Origin: Planctomycetes bacterium UBA1146
GTDB taxonomy: Bacteria > Planctomycetota > UBA8108 > UBA1146
Direction: 5' to 3'
Length of the DNA: 56,393 bases
Assembly (NCBI GenBank): GCA_002311345.1
Contig: DCAA01000026.1
Span: 48,111-104,503, forward strand
In this document: positions 9,163-17,335 of the stretch, piece by piece
Layout of the letters: each line of letters starts with the position of its first letter
How positions within the stretch are numbered: position 1 is the stretch's first letter
Made by a program: the position numbers and the translations under genes
The notes under the pieces: generated by a model
What the model was told of the DNA's origin: nothing
Databases searched by the model: none
What the model saw: the letters and a program-made list of their open reading frames with translations, nothing else

Positions 9163-9185
9163 CGTTGCCCGGATCTCGGGCAACG
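9163..9185. promoter_or_regulatory. Perfect 9-bp inverted repeat in peptidase leader
   Basis: CGTTGCCCG, loop GATCT, CGGGCAACG. It lies 66-88 nt upstream of the metallopeptidase start. No U tract follows on either strand, so it is not a terminator; it could be a leader hairpin or an operator. Confidence 0.5.
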
Positions 9186-9394
9186 TCATGGCGTGGCCTG
9201 ATTGAAATTGGTGTGTTCGGGATCGAGATGGAACTTGTGCGAAGGGGAGAAGACCTATCGGTCTGAAAGCGGGGGAGTCCCCTGCAACAGCCTGGACCAT
9301 CTGCCTGGTTCTTATTCATAATCGGATTCCAGGGTGCGGTTGCTCCGCAAATCCTGGCCTGTCCCATCCCACAAGAGCCCGGGGGCGCCCATCC

Positions 9395-9409
9395 GGAGAT
9401 CGGATCTCC
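9395..9409. promoter_or_regulatory. 15-bp palindrome upstream of ABC exporter
   Basis: GGAGATC-G-GATCTCC, a perfect dyad with a one-base centre, 134 nt before the ABC ATPase start. The form suits a dimeric regulator site. No regulator gene is adjacent. Confidence 0.4.
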
Positions 9410-9542
9410 CACTACCGAGGAGCGCTATCCCAATCACTCGATCCGGATCTGCTATCGAGTCGGACCGGTTTTGTTTCAAAAAAGGCACTATTTACGCTCT
9501 ATCCAGGCCGATATAGGCTCTGAGACAGGAGAGGAACGTCCG

Positions 9543-10538
9543 ATGATCAAGGTCAGAGATCTGAGAAAGGTATTCCGGGTCCACCGGAAAGAACCGGGAC
9601 TCGCCGCATCGGTGCGATCTCTTTTTCGACGCAACTGGATCGATAAAGTCGCCGTCACCGGATCCACTTTCGATGTCAACGAGGGGGAAATCGTCGGTCT
9701 CATCGGAGCCAATGGCGCCGGCAAAACTACGCTGGTGAAGATGCTCTCGGGAATCATTCACCCCACCTCGGGAGAAGCCGAGGTTCTCGGACATGTGCCG
9801 TGGCATAGGCAAGATGATTTCCGCAGACAGATCGCCCTCGTCATGGGACAAAAAGCACAGATGTGGTGGGACCTTCCCGGTGCCGACTGCTTCGAACTGT
9901 TACGGGAGATCTACCAGATCCCGCGTGATCAATATCGGAAATCTCTGGAACGTCTTTCATCGATGCTGGGAATCGGCGAGGAGATGACGATCCAGATCCG
10001 TCGCCTATCTCTCGGTGAACGGATGAAGATGGAATTGATCGCGGCACTGCTCCATTCGCCACGGGTCGTTTATCTCGATGAACCCACCATCGGCCTCGAC
10101 ATCACCACGCAGAGAGCGGTTCGAGATTTCCTGCTCGATTACCGTCGTGAGAATGCCCCCGCGATGATCCTGACGAGCCACTACATGGAAGACATCGAAC
10201 GACTCTGTGAGCGGATCATCATCATCCGCAAGGGAGACATCGTCTACGACGGAAGTCTCGAGCGGGTGATCCACGAATATGCCCCTTACAAGCAACTCCG
10301 GTTGAACATCCACCGTGCCTCGACCCTACAACCAGAATCGGAGGTCCTGGAGAAGATGGGGAAAGTTGTCGAATGCAACCCCGGTTCGATCTGCTTGCGC
10401 GTTTCACGTGCCAAGGTCCCCGAGGTCGCTGCAGAGTTGCTTCGAAAATACTCCGTGATCGATCTCTCCATTGAAGATCCGGAGATCGGAGACACCATCG
10501 AGAGAATCATGGCAGGAAGAACGGAAGATTCAGAATGA
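9543..10538 (+). CDS. ABC-2 exporter, ATP-binding subunit
   Basis: ATPase of a three-gene efflux system, 331 aa from the ATG at 9543; the open frame begins earlier but the protein core MIKVRDLRKVF starts here, after GAGGAA. Walker A is GANGAGKTT, the signature is LSLGERMK (a variant typical of the COG4586 group rather than LSGGQ), Walker B is RVVYLDEPTIGLD, and the H-loop is LTSHYMEDIE. About 90 extra C-terminal residues form a small regulatory domain. The stop overlaps the next start in an ATGA. Substrate unknown; relatives are annotated as multidrug, viologen or antibiotic-type exporters. Confidence 0.93.
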   Translation: MIKVRDLRKVFRVHRKEPGLAASVRSLFRRNWIDKVAVTGSTFDVNEGEIVGLIGANGAGKTTLVKMLSGIIHPTSGEAEVLGHVPWHRQDDFRRQIALVMGQKAQMWWDLPGADCFELLREIYQIPRDQYRKSLERLSSMLGIGEEMTIQIRRLSLGERMKMELIAALLHSPRVVYLDEPTIGLDITTQRAVRDFLLDYRRENAPAMILTSHYMEDIERLCERIIIIRKGDIVYDGSLERVIHEYAPYKQLRLNIHRASTLQPESEVLEKMGKVVECNPGSICLRVSRAKVPEVAAELLRKYSVIDLSIEDPEIGDTIERIMAGRTEDSE

Positions 10539-11347
10539 GTCTGTCTCTCTTCTTCCATCTGGTGAACCTCGAATCCAGGAAGTTGATGAGTTACCGGGTC
10601 GATTTCTGGATCACCATGCTGGTGAACCTGGTCGTGAATCTCGTGGTTCTGTGGGCTTTGTGGACGGCCATCTTCGCTGAATCCGGAGCGGAAATCGTCG
10701 GTGGTTGGGATCTTCCGGGCATTCTTGCATACGGAGTGATGGTGTTTCTGACCGGGCGCATCGTTCGTGGAGGCGACCTCCAGATGACCATCTCCACAGA
10801 CATCTACGATGGAGCCCTCAGTCGCTATCTGCTCTATCCCCGTCACTACGCCATCACCAAGTATGCCCAGCAGGTCGGCAATGTGATGCCGGACCTGTTT
10901 CAGTCGGTTTTGATGGGCCTTGTGGCGATTCCGGTGCTGGGACTCTCCACCACTGCAACGGTGACTCCCCTCAGCGTGGCGATGGTGATCCCAACGATCC
11001 TGGTAGCACACCTGCTGTTTTTCCTGATGAGTCTGATCCCCCAGTACATCGCCTTCTGGGCCGACAACGTATGGAGCCTGTCGGTATTGCTGAGATTCGT
11101 GACGATGCTGCTAGGCGGGGCGATGCTTCCGCTGTCGCTGTTTCCGGATCGGGTTCAGGAGTTTCTCCACTGGCTCCCCTTCGTCTATCTGTTCGAGTTC
11201 CCGACACTGGTCGTGCTGGGCAAAGTCGATTTCACCCAGTGGTGCATCGGAATCGGAACCTGCTTGTTGTGGTGCCTCGTCATCGGCGCCCTCTCGGTGC
11301 CCGTGTGGCGCAGGGGCGATCTCCGTTACACGGGAGTGGGCATCTGA
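10535..11347 (+). CDS. ABC-2 type permease subunit (first)
   Basis: Integral membrane protein of 270 aa with about six hydrophobic segments (for example 30-50, 62-80, 115-170, 175-200, 210-230, 240-258). The N-terminus NLESRKLMSYRVDFWITMLV is typical of COG3694/COG4587 permeases, which act in pairs with the preceding ATPase. Start overlaps the ATPase stop (ATGA), and its stop overlaps the next start (TGATG), so the three subunits are translationally coupled. Confidence 0.88.
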   Translation: MSLSLFFHLVNLESRKLMSYRVDFWITMLVNLVVNLVVLWALWTAIFAESGAEIVGGWDLPGILAYGVMVFLTGRIVRGGDLQMTISTDIYDGALSRYLLYPRHYAITKYAQQVGNVMPDLFQSVLMGLVAIPVLGLSTTATVTPLSVAMVIPTILVAHLLFFLMSLIPQYIAFWADNVWSLSVLLRFVTMLLGGAMLPLSLFPDRVQEFLHWLPFVYLFEFPTLVVLGKVDFTQWCIGIGTCLLWCLVIGALSVPVWRRGDLRYTGVGI

Positions 11348-12135
11348 TGACGAGATACCTGCGCCTCTACCTCCATTTTCTGAGATTCTCCTTCAGTCGC
11401 TCGCTCGAGTACCGAATGGATTTCTGGTTTCGCATCGTCATGGATTGCATGTTTTATGCCGTCGAACTGATCTTCTTCACGGTCCTCTATCAGCACACCG
11501 ATCTGCTCGGAGGCTGGAATTACGACCAGGTGCTGATCTTCGTTGCTGGATACCTGGTCATCGATGCGATCCACATGACCGTCTTCAGCAACAATCTATG
11601 GTGGTTACCGATCTACGTGAACAAGGGAGACCTCGACTATTACATCGTGAGGCCGGTCTCCTCGCTCTTTTTCCTCAGTTTGAGGGACTTTGCCGCGAAC
11701 TCGTTTTTGAACCTGATCCTCGCAGGGGGAATACTGGCGTGGGCAATACTTCGATACCCGGGAGAACTCGGAACCATCAACCTGCTGTGGTTCCTGTTTC
11801 TGATTCTCAATGGCAATCTTCTGCACTATATCCTGCAGATGTATTTCATGATCCCTGTGTTCTGGACCCACACCAACCGGGGTCTCGTGATGGCCTTTTT
11901 CTCGGCAACGAAACTGATGGAACGGCCTGATCGGATCTATCCGAAATGGACTCGCCGGATCTTGATGACGATCTTTCCGGTGCTACTGGTGATTGCCCTA
12001 CCGGCACGAGTGCTATTTGACGGACCGGACCCGTTGTTGATCGCGCAGATCCTCGGCGTCACCGCCATCGCATTTCTCGGAATGCGCGCCTTCTGGAACC
12101 TGGCGTTACGCAACTATTCCAGCGCTTCCTCCTAG
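11347..12135 (+). CDS. ABC-2 type permease subunit (second)
   Basis: Second membrane subunit, 262 aa, about six transmembrane segments. It begins RYLRLYLHFLRFSFSRSLEY, typical of the DUF990/ABC2_membrane_6 family, and carries the conserved loop GDLDYYIVRPVSSLF. It forms the channel with the preceding permease. It is convergent with the SGNH gene, and the two stop codons share a CTAG at 12132-12135, leaving no room for a terminator between them. Confidence 0.88.
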   Translation: MTRYLRLYLHFLRFSFSRSLEYRMDFWFRIVMDCMFYAVELIFFTVLYQHTDLLGGWNYDQVLIFVAGYLVIDAIHMTVFSNNLWWLPIYVNKGDLDYYIVRPVSSLFFLSLRDFAANSFLNLILAGGILAWAILRYPGELGTINLLWFLFLILNGNLLHYILQMYFMIPVFWTHTNRGLVMAFFSATKLMERPDRIYPKWTRRILMTIFPVLLVIALPARVLFDGPDPLLIAQILGVTAIAFLGMRAFWNLALRNYSSASS

Positions 12136-12830
12136 GGGTGGGAAACGGGTTTCTCCGGCAGCGCCTGCTCGATCTTCTTGGTGACGAGTTGGGCCAGTTT
12201 CTTACGGCCCTCCGCCTTGAAGTGAACATCACCGGGAGCACGGAAAAGCCCTGCGGGAAACTGACTGCTTGCGGCATGGAGATCGTTGATGGGGATGCGG
12301 TGCTTCTTCATCAACTTCTTGGCGATCTCGTTGTAGCGAATGTCGTCGCCCACCTTTCGACCTGGCTCTCCCTCAGGGACGTGAGTGATGCTGGCCCAGA
12401 TCAACTTCGCACCGGTCTTCTTTAGGCGCAGGATCAGTTTTTCGAGATTTCTCCCGTACTGATCGGGAGTGAAGGTGATTTTGCCGTTCTTCTTGCCCTT
12501 CCGGTTGCTCCCGGGCGGATCGCGGTAACACAGATCCCACAACCCCCAGTTGAAGTGAATCACATCCCATTTGCGGTCACCGAGCCAGGCATCAATCTTG
12601 AGAAGACCGGTGCCGGTGTGCTGGGCGTTGCCGGGATTGTGGATCACCTCAGCACGCCCCTCGAGAGCTTCCTTCACGAAAGGGGTGTAACCGATGGAGA
12701 TGGAATCACCGATGATGAGAATGCTGGGTAATGATGAATCCGGTCGAACCGAATCCGGCCGGGACTCCTGTGAGAAGAGAGGGGGACACCAGACCATGGA
12801 AAACAGCAGTGCTCTGAAGATCCAGCGCAT
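12132..12830 (-). CDS. Secreted SGNH/GDSL-like hydrolase
   Basis: Predicted periplasmic esterase or deacetylase, 232 aa. The ATG at 12830 has an almost perfect Shine-Dalgarno (AAGGAGGT); residues 1-19 form a signal peptide ending PPLFSQ. Block I is ILIIGDSISIGY (nucleophile Ser), a block III-like FNWGLWDLCY carries the Asn, and the C-terminal block is GDVHFKAEG. The Asp is two residues before the His rather than the usual three, so the triad needs checking. Such proteins in planctomycetes are often linked to carbohydrate esters; the true substrate is unknown. Confidence 0.82.
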   Translation of the reverse strand: MRWIFRALLFSMVWCPPLFSQESRPDSVRPDSSLPSILIIGDSISIGYTPFVKEALEGRAEVIHNPGNAQHTGTGLLKIDAWLGDRKWDVIHFNWGLWDLCYRDPPGSNRKGKKNGKITFTPDQYGRNLEKLILRLKKTGAKLIWASITHVPEGEPGRKVGDDIRYNEIAKKLMKKHRIPINDLHAASSQFPAGLFRAPGDVHFKAEGRKKLAQLVTKKIEQALPEKPVSHP

Positions 12831-12846
12831 CGCGATACCTCCTTGG

Positions 12847-12883
12847 GGTTCACATCGGGGCTTTTCCTCGATCCATGTGAGCC
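12847..12883. promoter_or_regulatory. Inverted repeat between SGNH hydrolase and ligase cluster
   Basis: GGTTCACAT at 12847-12855 pairs with ATGTGAGCC at 12875-12883 (one G-T pair), 19-nt spacer, inside the 106-nt divergent promoter region. The TCACAT/ATGTGA core suits a dimeric regulator binding site. A TAGAAT hexamer lies directly beside it. Confidence 0.35.
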
Positions 12884-12936
12884 TAGAATACCCCCTGCAG
12901 AAACCAGCACACGATGCCTGATGGATAAGGAAGCCG

Positions 12937-14319
12937 ATGCCCGCAGAAACGGAGGGGATGCTCGATCTGGAGCAACTTTCCCACCTCGTGAGAGCCAACG
13001 AGATCGAAACGGTCATCGTCGTCTTCCCTGATCTCTACGGTCGATTCATGGGAAAACGATTCGATGCAGACTTTTTCATCGACAGTGTTGCCACCGGTGG
13101 GACTCACTGCTGCAGTTACCTGCTCACCGCCGACATGGAGATGGAGCCGATCCCGGGCTACTCGCTGGCAAACTGGGAAAAGGGCTACGGAGATTTCCAC
13201 ATGGTTCCGGACCTCTCCACCCTTCGACGTGCCAGTTGGCTGGAGAAGTCAGCACTGGTGATCTGCGATCTCATCGATGACAAAACTAACCAATCCATTG
13301 ATGCCGCACCACGCTCGATCCTCCGTGCCCAGGTCGAACGTGCCGCAGATGCAGGTTTCCAGGTGATGGCCGCCAGCGAACTGGAATACTACCTGCTGGA
13401 AGATTCATACCGGGAGGCACACGAAAAAGGCTACAAGGATCTGACGGCGGCCGGCTGGTACATCGAGGATTACCACATCCTGCAGGGGACCCGACTTGAG
13501 AGTTTCAATGCTCCTGCGCGTCGGCATCTACGACAGTCGGGCGTTCCGGTCGAAAACAGCAAGGGCGAATGGGGTCCCGGTCAGCACGAATTGAACATCC
13601 AGTACTGCGATATCCTGCAGATGGCCGATCGACACACCATCTACAAGCAATGCCTCAAGGAGATCGCTGATCAGCAGGAAAAAAGCGTCACCTTCATGGC
13701 CAAGTACTCCCCCGATCTGGCCGGATCGAGTTCTCATTTGCATTTGAGTCTCTGGAATAACTCCCTCAACGCATTCGAAGGAGATCAAGAACTGGGTCCG
13801 ATTCGCTGTAGCGACAACTTCCGCTGGTTCCTTGGCGGCTGGCTCGCTCACGCTCAGGAGATGATGGTCTGTTACGGTCCCACTGTGAACTCGTACCGCC
13901 GCTACCAGAAGGGTTCCTGGGCGCCGACCGGGATCGCCTGGAGCCACGATAACAGAACAGCGGGATTTCGGGTGGTCGGCAGCGGATCGAGTATACGAAT
14001 CGAATGCAGGATCCCCGGTGCTGATTGCAATCCCTACCTTGCCTTCGCCGCAGCGCTGGCTTCCGGTCTCGACGGCATCGAGAACCGCACCGAACCACCA
14101 CCGGCCTTCGAGGGAGATGTCTATTCGGCGCAGGGGCTTGAACAGGTTCCTGGCTCGCTAAAGGAAGCCACCGCCTCCTTCTCGGAGAGTACCTTTGCTC
14201 GCACTGCCTTCGGCGAAACAACCGTCGACCACTACCGTCATTTCTTCACCACCGAGTACCAGTCAGAGGACTACGATGATCCTCACTGGGACCGCAAACG
14301 TTACTTCGAACGGATTTGA
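12937..14319 (+). CDS. Glutamine-synthetase-like gamma-glutamyl-amine ligase
   Basis: GS-fold ATP-dependent ligase, 460 aa, expected to join glutamate to an amine (PuuA/GlnA3/GlnA4-like) rather than to ammonia. The beta-grasp N-domain includes FPDLYGRFMGKRF; the catalytic domain has ASELEYYLLE, GPGQHELNIQY, a GSSSHLHLSLW segment and ECRIPGADCNPYLAFAAAL near the end. ATP-binding residues are recognisable in NSYRRYQKGSWAPTGIAW. AAGGAAG lies just before the ATG. It opens a four-gene cluster with a C26 hydrolase eight nt downstream, then an SDR and an aldehyde dehydrogenase. That context, rather than the sequence alone, argues for a glutamylated catabolic intermediate. Confidence 0.88.
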   Translation: MPAETEGMLDLEQLSHLVRANEIETVIVVFPDLYGRFMGKRFDADFFIDSVATGGTHCCSYLLTADMEMEPIPGYSLANWEKGYGDFHMVPDLSTLRRASWLEKSALVICDLIDDKTNQSIDAAPRSILRAQVERAADAGFQVMAASELEYYLLEDSYREAHEKGYKDLTAAGWYIEDYHILQGTRLESFNAPARRHLRQSGVPVENSKGEWGPGQHELNIQYCDILQMADRHTIYKQCLKEIADQQEKSVTFMAKYSPDLAGSSSHLHLSLWNNSLNAFEGDQELGPIRCSDNFRWFLGGWLAHAQEMMVCYGPTVNSYRRYQKGSWAPTGIAWSHDNRTAGFRVVGSGSSIRIECRIPGADCNPYLAFAAALASGLDGIENRTEPPPAFEGDVYSAQGLEQVPGSLKEATASFSESTFARTAFGETTVDHYRHFFTTEYQSEDYDDPHWDRKRYFERI

Positions 14320-14326
14320 ACACACG

Positions 14327-15046
14327 ATGAAAAGACCTTTTATCGGCATCCCGATGTATCCCCCGGTCACCGACGAGAACTACACGCTGCCCCGTGGTTA
14401 CATCACCGCAGTGAGGGGCGCAGGAGGCACTCCGCTGCCATTCCCTCCCGGCGAGCAGGACGCAGTTCCATGGAGCGAGACAATCGATGGTTTGATCCTG
14501 GCCGGAGGAGGAGATATCGACCCCAGGAATTACCTCGACGATTCGGAGCCCACAAACGCATCGATGCCGCCCGAGAGAGTGAATCCAGAGCGAGACCGCA
14601 CCGAACTGGAAGTGTTACGCTGCGCAATGGAGAGAAAAATCCCCATCCTGGCGATCTGTCGTGGTTGCCAGGTACTGAATGTCCACCTGGGAGGATCGCT
14701 TCTGCTTCATATCCCCGATCAGTTCGGAGAGGGTGTCTCGCACGGAACCCCGGCAAAAGAATTTGCCAAGCACACCGTCGAACTGGTTTCCGAATCCGCT
14801 CTCGCAAACAAATTCGGAACCACCACCATGGAAGTCTTCTCATCTCACCACCAGGCGGTCGACAGGGTTGCCACCTCTTTGAAGGTGGTCGGCCGAGCCC
14901 CGGACGGATGTATCGAAGCCCTCGATATGGATGACTATCCGTGGCTGGTCGCGGTGCAATGGCACCCAGAGGAAACTGCGGATTCTGATCCCTTGCAGCA
15001 GCGCCTTTTCGATCAACTGGTGCAAGCTGCCAGGGAGATCCACTGA
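14327..15046 (+). CDS. Class I glutamine amidotransferase-like gamma-glutamyl hydrolase (peptidase C26)
   Basis: 239 aa hydrolase of the PuuD type, expected to release glutamate from a gamma-glutamyl compound. The nucleophile Cys is in AICRGCQVLNV, followed by the catalytic His/Glu pair in VQWHPEET near the C-terminus; LILAGGGDIDPRNY and the PERDRTELEVLR segment are family hallmarks. The ATG at 14327 was chosen because the longer open frame lies within the ligase gene. The eight-nt gap to the ligase suggests cotranscription. In the Puu pathway this enzyme acts last, so here it should act after the two dehydrogenases. Confidence 0.9.
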   Translation: MKRPFIGIPMYPPVTDENYTLPRGYITAVRGAGGTPLPFPPGEQDAVPWSETIDGLILAGGGDIDPRNYLDDSEPTNASMPPERVNPERDRTELEVLRCAMERKIPILAICRGCQVLNVHLGGSLLLHIPDQFGEGVSHGTPAKEFAKHTVELVSESALANKFGTTTMEVFSSHHQAVDRVATSLKVVGRAPDGCIEALDMDDYPWLVAVQWHPEETADSDPLQQRLFDQLVQAAREIH

Positions 15047-15080
15047 CGTTTTGGCTCCTACAAGATCGGGAGGAATACCG

Positions 15081-15854
15081 ATGAGATTGCACAATCGTGT
15101 CGCCCTCATCACTGGCGCAGCAAACGGAATCGGTAAGGAATCCTCGATTCTTTTCGCCAAAGAGGGAGCCCGTGTCGTCGTCACCGACATCGATGAGACC
15201 GCAGGAGTAAAAGTGGTCAACGAGATCACCAGTTGCGGTGGAGAAGCGATCTTTTGTCACAGCGATGTCTCGAGCGCAAACGACTGCAAGCAGATGATCC
15301 AGACCTGTGAGGATCACTTCGGACGGCTCGACGTTCTCTTCAACAACGCAGGAATCTTGTTCGGCGATGATGGGGATGCTGAAAGTACTGACGAGGAGAT
15401 CTGGGACCAAACGATGGACGTCAACCTCAAGGGTGTCTTTTTCGGCTGCAAATACGGCATCCCCGCTATGCGCCGAGCCGGAGGGGGTTCCATCATCAAC
15501 ACCGCGAGTTTCGTCGCGGTACTCGGATCGGCAACACCGCAGTTGGCCTACACTGCCAGCAAGGGAGGAGTACTGGCCTTGACCCGCGAACTTTCAGTCC
15601 TTCATGCCAGGGAAGGAATCCGGGTCAACGCGCTCTGTCCTGGCCCACTGAAAACCAAGATGCTGATGAGCTTCCTCGATACCGATCAAAAAAGACAGCG
15701 ACGTCTCGTTCACATTCCCATGGGTAGGTTCGGCGAGGCGCACGAGATGGCAAAAGCAGCACTCTACCTCGCTTCCGATGAATCATCTTACATGACCGGA
15801 TCGACTTTTCTCGTCGACGGAGGCATCACCAGTGCCTACGTGACCTCTGAATAG
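15081..15854 (+). CDS. Short-chain dehydrogenase/reductase (classical SDR)
   Basis: NAD(P)-dependent oxidoreductase, 257 aa, ATG at 15081 after GGGAGGAA. The cofactor motif is TGAANGIG; VVVTDID at the end of the second strand favours NAD. NNAGIL, the catalytic Ser in NTASFVA and YTASKGG supply the tetrad, and VDGGI closes the protein. In this cluster it occupies the place of the flavin amine oxidase of the classical putrescine route, and so is the likely oxidase of a gamma-glutamylated alcohol. General SDR annotation is secure; substrate is inferred from context only. Confidence 0.9.
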   Translation: MRLHNRVALITGAANGIGKESSILFAKEGARVVVTDIDETAGVKVVNEITSCGGEAIFCHSDVSSANDCKQMIQTCEDHFGRLDVLFNNAGILFGDDGDAESTDEEIWDQTMDVNLKGVFFGCKYGIPAMRRAGGGSIINTASFVAVLGSATPQLAYTASKGGVLALTRELSVLHAREGIRVNALCPGPLKTKMLMSFLDTDQKRQRRLVHIPMGRFGEAHEMAKAALYLASDESSYMTGSTFLVDGGITSAYVTSE

Positions 15855-15861
15855 GAATCCG

Positions 15862-17232
15862 ATGACACTGGACCTCATCAATCCCTTCGATGGCTCACTG
15901 ATCTGCTCTCTCGATCATGACTCCGAATCGGATGTCCAGGAGAAGTTGCACGCCTCTCACCAGGTCCAACAGATCTGGAGCCGGGTTCCTCTCGAAAATA
16001 GAATTTCCATCGTCGAGGAGGGCTTGGATCGTTTTCGAGCCCGAGCACAGGAGACTGCCAGAGACGTTTCCATCCAGATGGGGAAACCGATCACCGAGGC
16101 GCGTAATGAAATCGAGACCGTCTTCGATCGAGCGAATTATATGCTATCGATCGCCGAGGAGTCCCTGGCTGCAGAGGTTCTTCCGCATAAGGAAGGCTTC
16201 CATCGAAGGATCGAACACGAACCTCTCGGAGTGGTCCTCGACCTCGCAGCCTGGAACTACCCTCTCATCATTCCCATCAACGTGGTGGTCCCCGCCCTCG
16301 TGGCAGGAAATACCGTGCTCCTCAAGCACAGTGCTCGAACACCCCTCTCAGGAATCGCCTACCAGGACGCCTTCAATGAACTGGAGATCCCGGGACTGGT
16401 CACAAACCTGATCCTGGGACATTCAGAGACGGCTCGACTGATCGCAGATGAAAGAATTGCGCACGTCGCCTTCACCGGCTCCGTGACGGGAGGAGCCGCC
16501 ATTCACCGGGAAACCGGAAAGCGTTTCATCGATTGCGGCCTGGAACTGGGAGGGAACGATCCGGCATACATCGCCCAGGACGCCGACCTCCCATTTGCCA
16601 TCGAGAACATGGTCGAGGGAGCCTGCTACAACGCAGGGCAATCGTGCTGTGCAGTGGAACGGGTCTATGTCCACAGTTCCCATCTCGATGAATTCGTCGA
16701 GGGAGTATCTCAGGCGATGTCCCGGCTCGAGATGGGAAACCCCCTGCACGAATCCACCACGCTCGGCCCGCTCATCGGAAGTGATGCTCTCGATCACCTG
16801 GAAACACAGGTGCAGGATGCTCTCGAGCGAGGAGCCACCGTGGTCACCGGTGGAGAAAGGGTCTCCAACCAACAAGGAAATTTCTTTCCACCGACACTGC
16901 TCGTGGGTGCCCCGAACGATTCGCTCGTGATGCAGGAGGAGAGTTTCGGGCCGATTCTCCCCATTCTCCCCGTAGCCACCGATGAAGAAGCTCTCGAACG
17001 GATGAATGACAACCGCTACGGGCTGACCGCCTCGGTATGGACACGAGATACCGACAGAGCAGAACACTTTGCCAGACACCTGGAAACCGGCACCGTATTC
17101 CAGAATCGATGCGACTACATCGATCCGGCGCTGCCCTGGACTGGAACCGGTGACAGCGGTAGGGGAACCACCCTTTCCCGCCACGGGTATTCTCACCTCA
17201 CACGCCCCAAGGCGATCCACTTCCGTCTCTGA
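15862..17232 (+). CDS. NAD(P)-dependent aldehyde dehydrogenase
   Basis: 456 aa member of the aldehyde dehydrogenase superfamily, seven nt after the SDR. Catalytic Glu is in ELGGNDPAYI and the nucleophile Cys in NAGQSCCAVERVYV; AAWNYPL binds cofactor, and EESFGPILPILP is the usual C-terminal motif. It is slightly shorter at the N-terminus than 480-500 aa family members, resembling the succinate-semialdehyde/YneI group. Expected to oxidise the aldehyde produced by the SDR to the acid, before hydrolysis by the C26 enzyme. Last gene of the cluster; a minus-strand terminator begins about 20 nt after its stop. Confidence 0.92.
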   Translation: MTLDLINPFDGSLICSLDHDSESDVQEKLHASHQVQQIWSRVPLENRISIVEEGLDRFRARAQETARDVSIQMGKPITEARNEIETVFDRANYMLSIAEESLAAEVLPHKEGFHRRIEHEPLGVVLDLAAWNYPLIIPINVVVPALVAGNTVLLKHSARTPLSGIAYQDAFNELEIPGLVTNLILGHSETARLIADERIAHVAFTGSVTGGAAIHRETGKRFIDCGLELGGNDPAYIAQDADLPFAIENMVEGACYNAGQSCCAVERVYVHSSHLDEFVEGVSQAMSRLEMGNPLHESTTLGPLIGSDALDHLETQVQDALERGATVVTGGERVSNQQGNFFPPTLLVGAPNDSLVMQEESFGPILPILPVATDEEALERMNDNRYGLTASVWTRDTDRAEHFARHLETGTVFQNRCDYIDPALPWTGTGDSGRGTTLSRHGYSHLTRPKAIHFRL

Positions 17233-17252
17233 GTGGGAACCATCAAGTGGAC

Positions 17253-17287
17253 AAAAAAAGGCCCTCGCAACTTTCGTCACGAGGACC
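17253..17287 (-). terminator. Strong intrinsic terminator of the Gfo/Idh/MocA gene
   Basis: On the minus strand GGTCCTCG pairs with CGAGGGCC (one T-G pair) around a 12-nt loop and is followed directly by seven T (17259-17253). A second hairpin, fully paired on the minus strand only, sits just before it at 17299-17318. Confidence 0.85.
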
Positions 17288-17335
17288 TCGCGGGTCCACG
17301 GTGCCCATAAGGACACCGTCTGATGCCTCGGGTAA

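Larger units (their letters stand above)
9098..9542. other. 445-nt divergent intergenic region
   Basis: No gene-like frame lies between the divergently transcribed metallopeptidase and ABC exporter. It holds a perfect 9-bp stem-loop at 9163-9185 and a 15-bp odd-centred palindrome at 9395-9409, listed separately, and an A-rich stretch around 9475-9495 that could belong to the exporter promoter, though no convincing -35/-10 pair is visible. Confidence 0.7.

Noticed and set aside
14403..15410. Long minus-strand frame across the hydrolase and SDR genes
   Set aside because: Both plus-strand genes have full catalytic motifs; the antisense frame is Arg/Ser/Pro-rich shadow.
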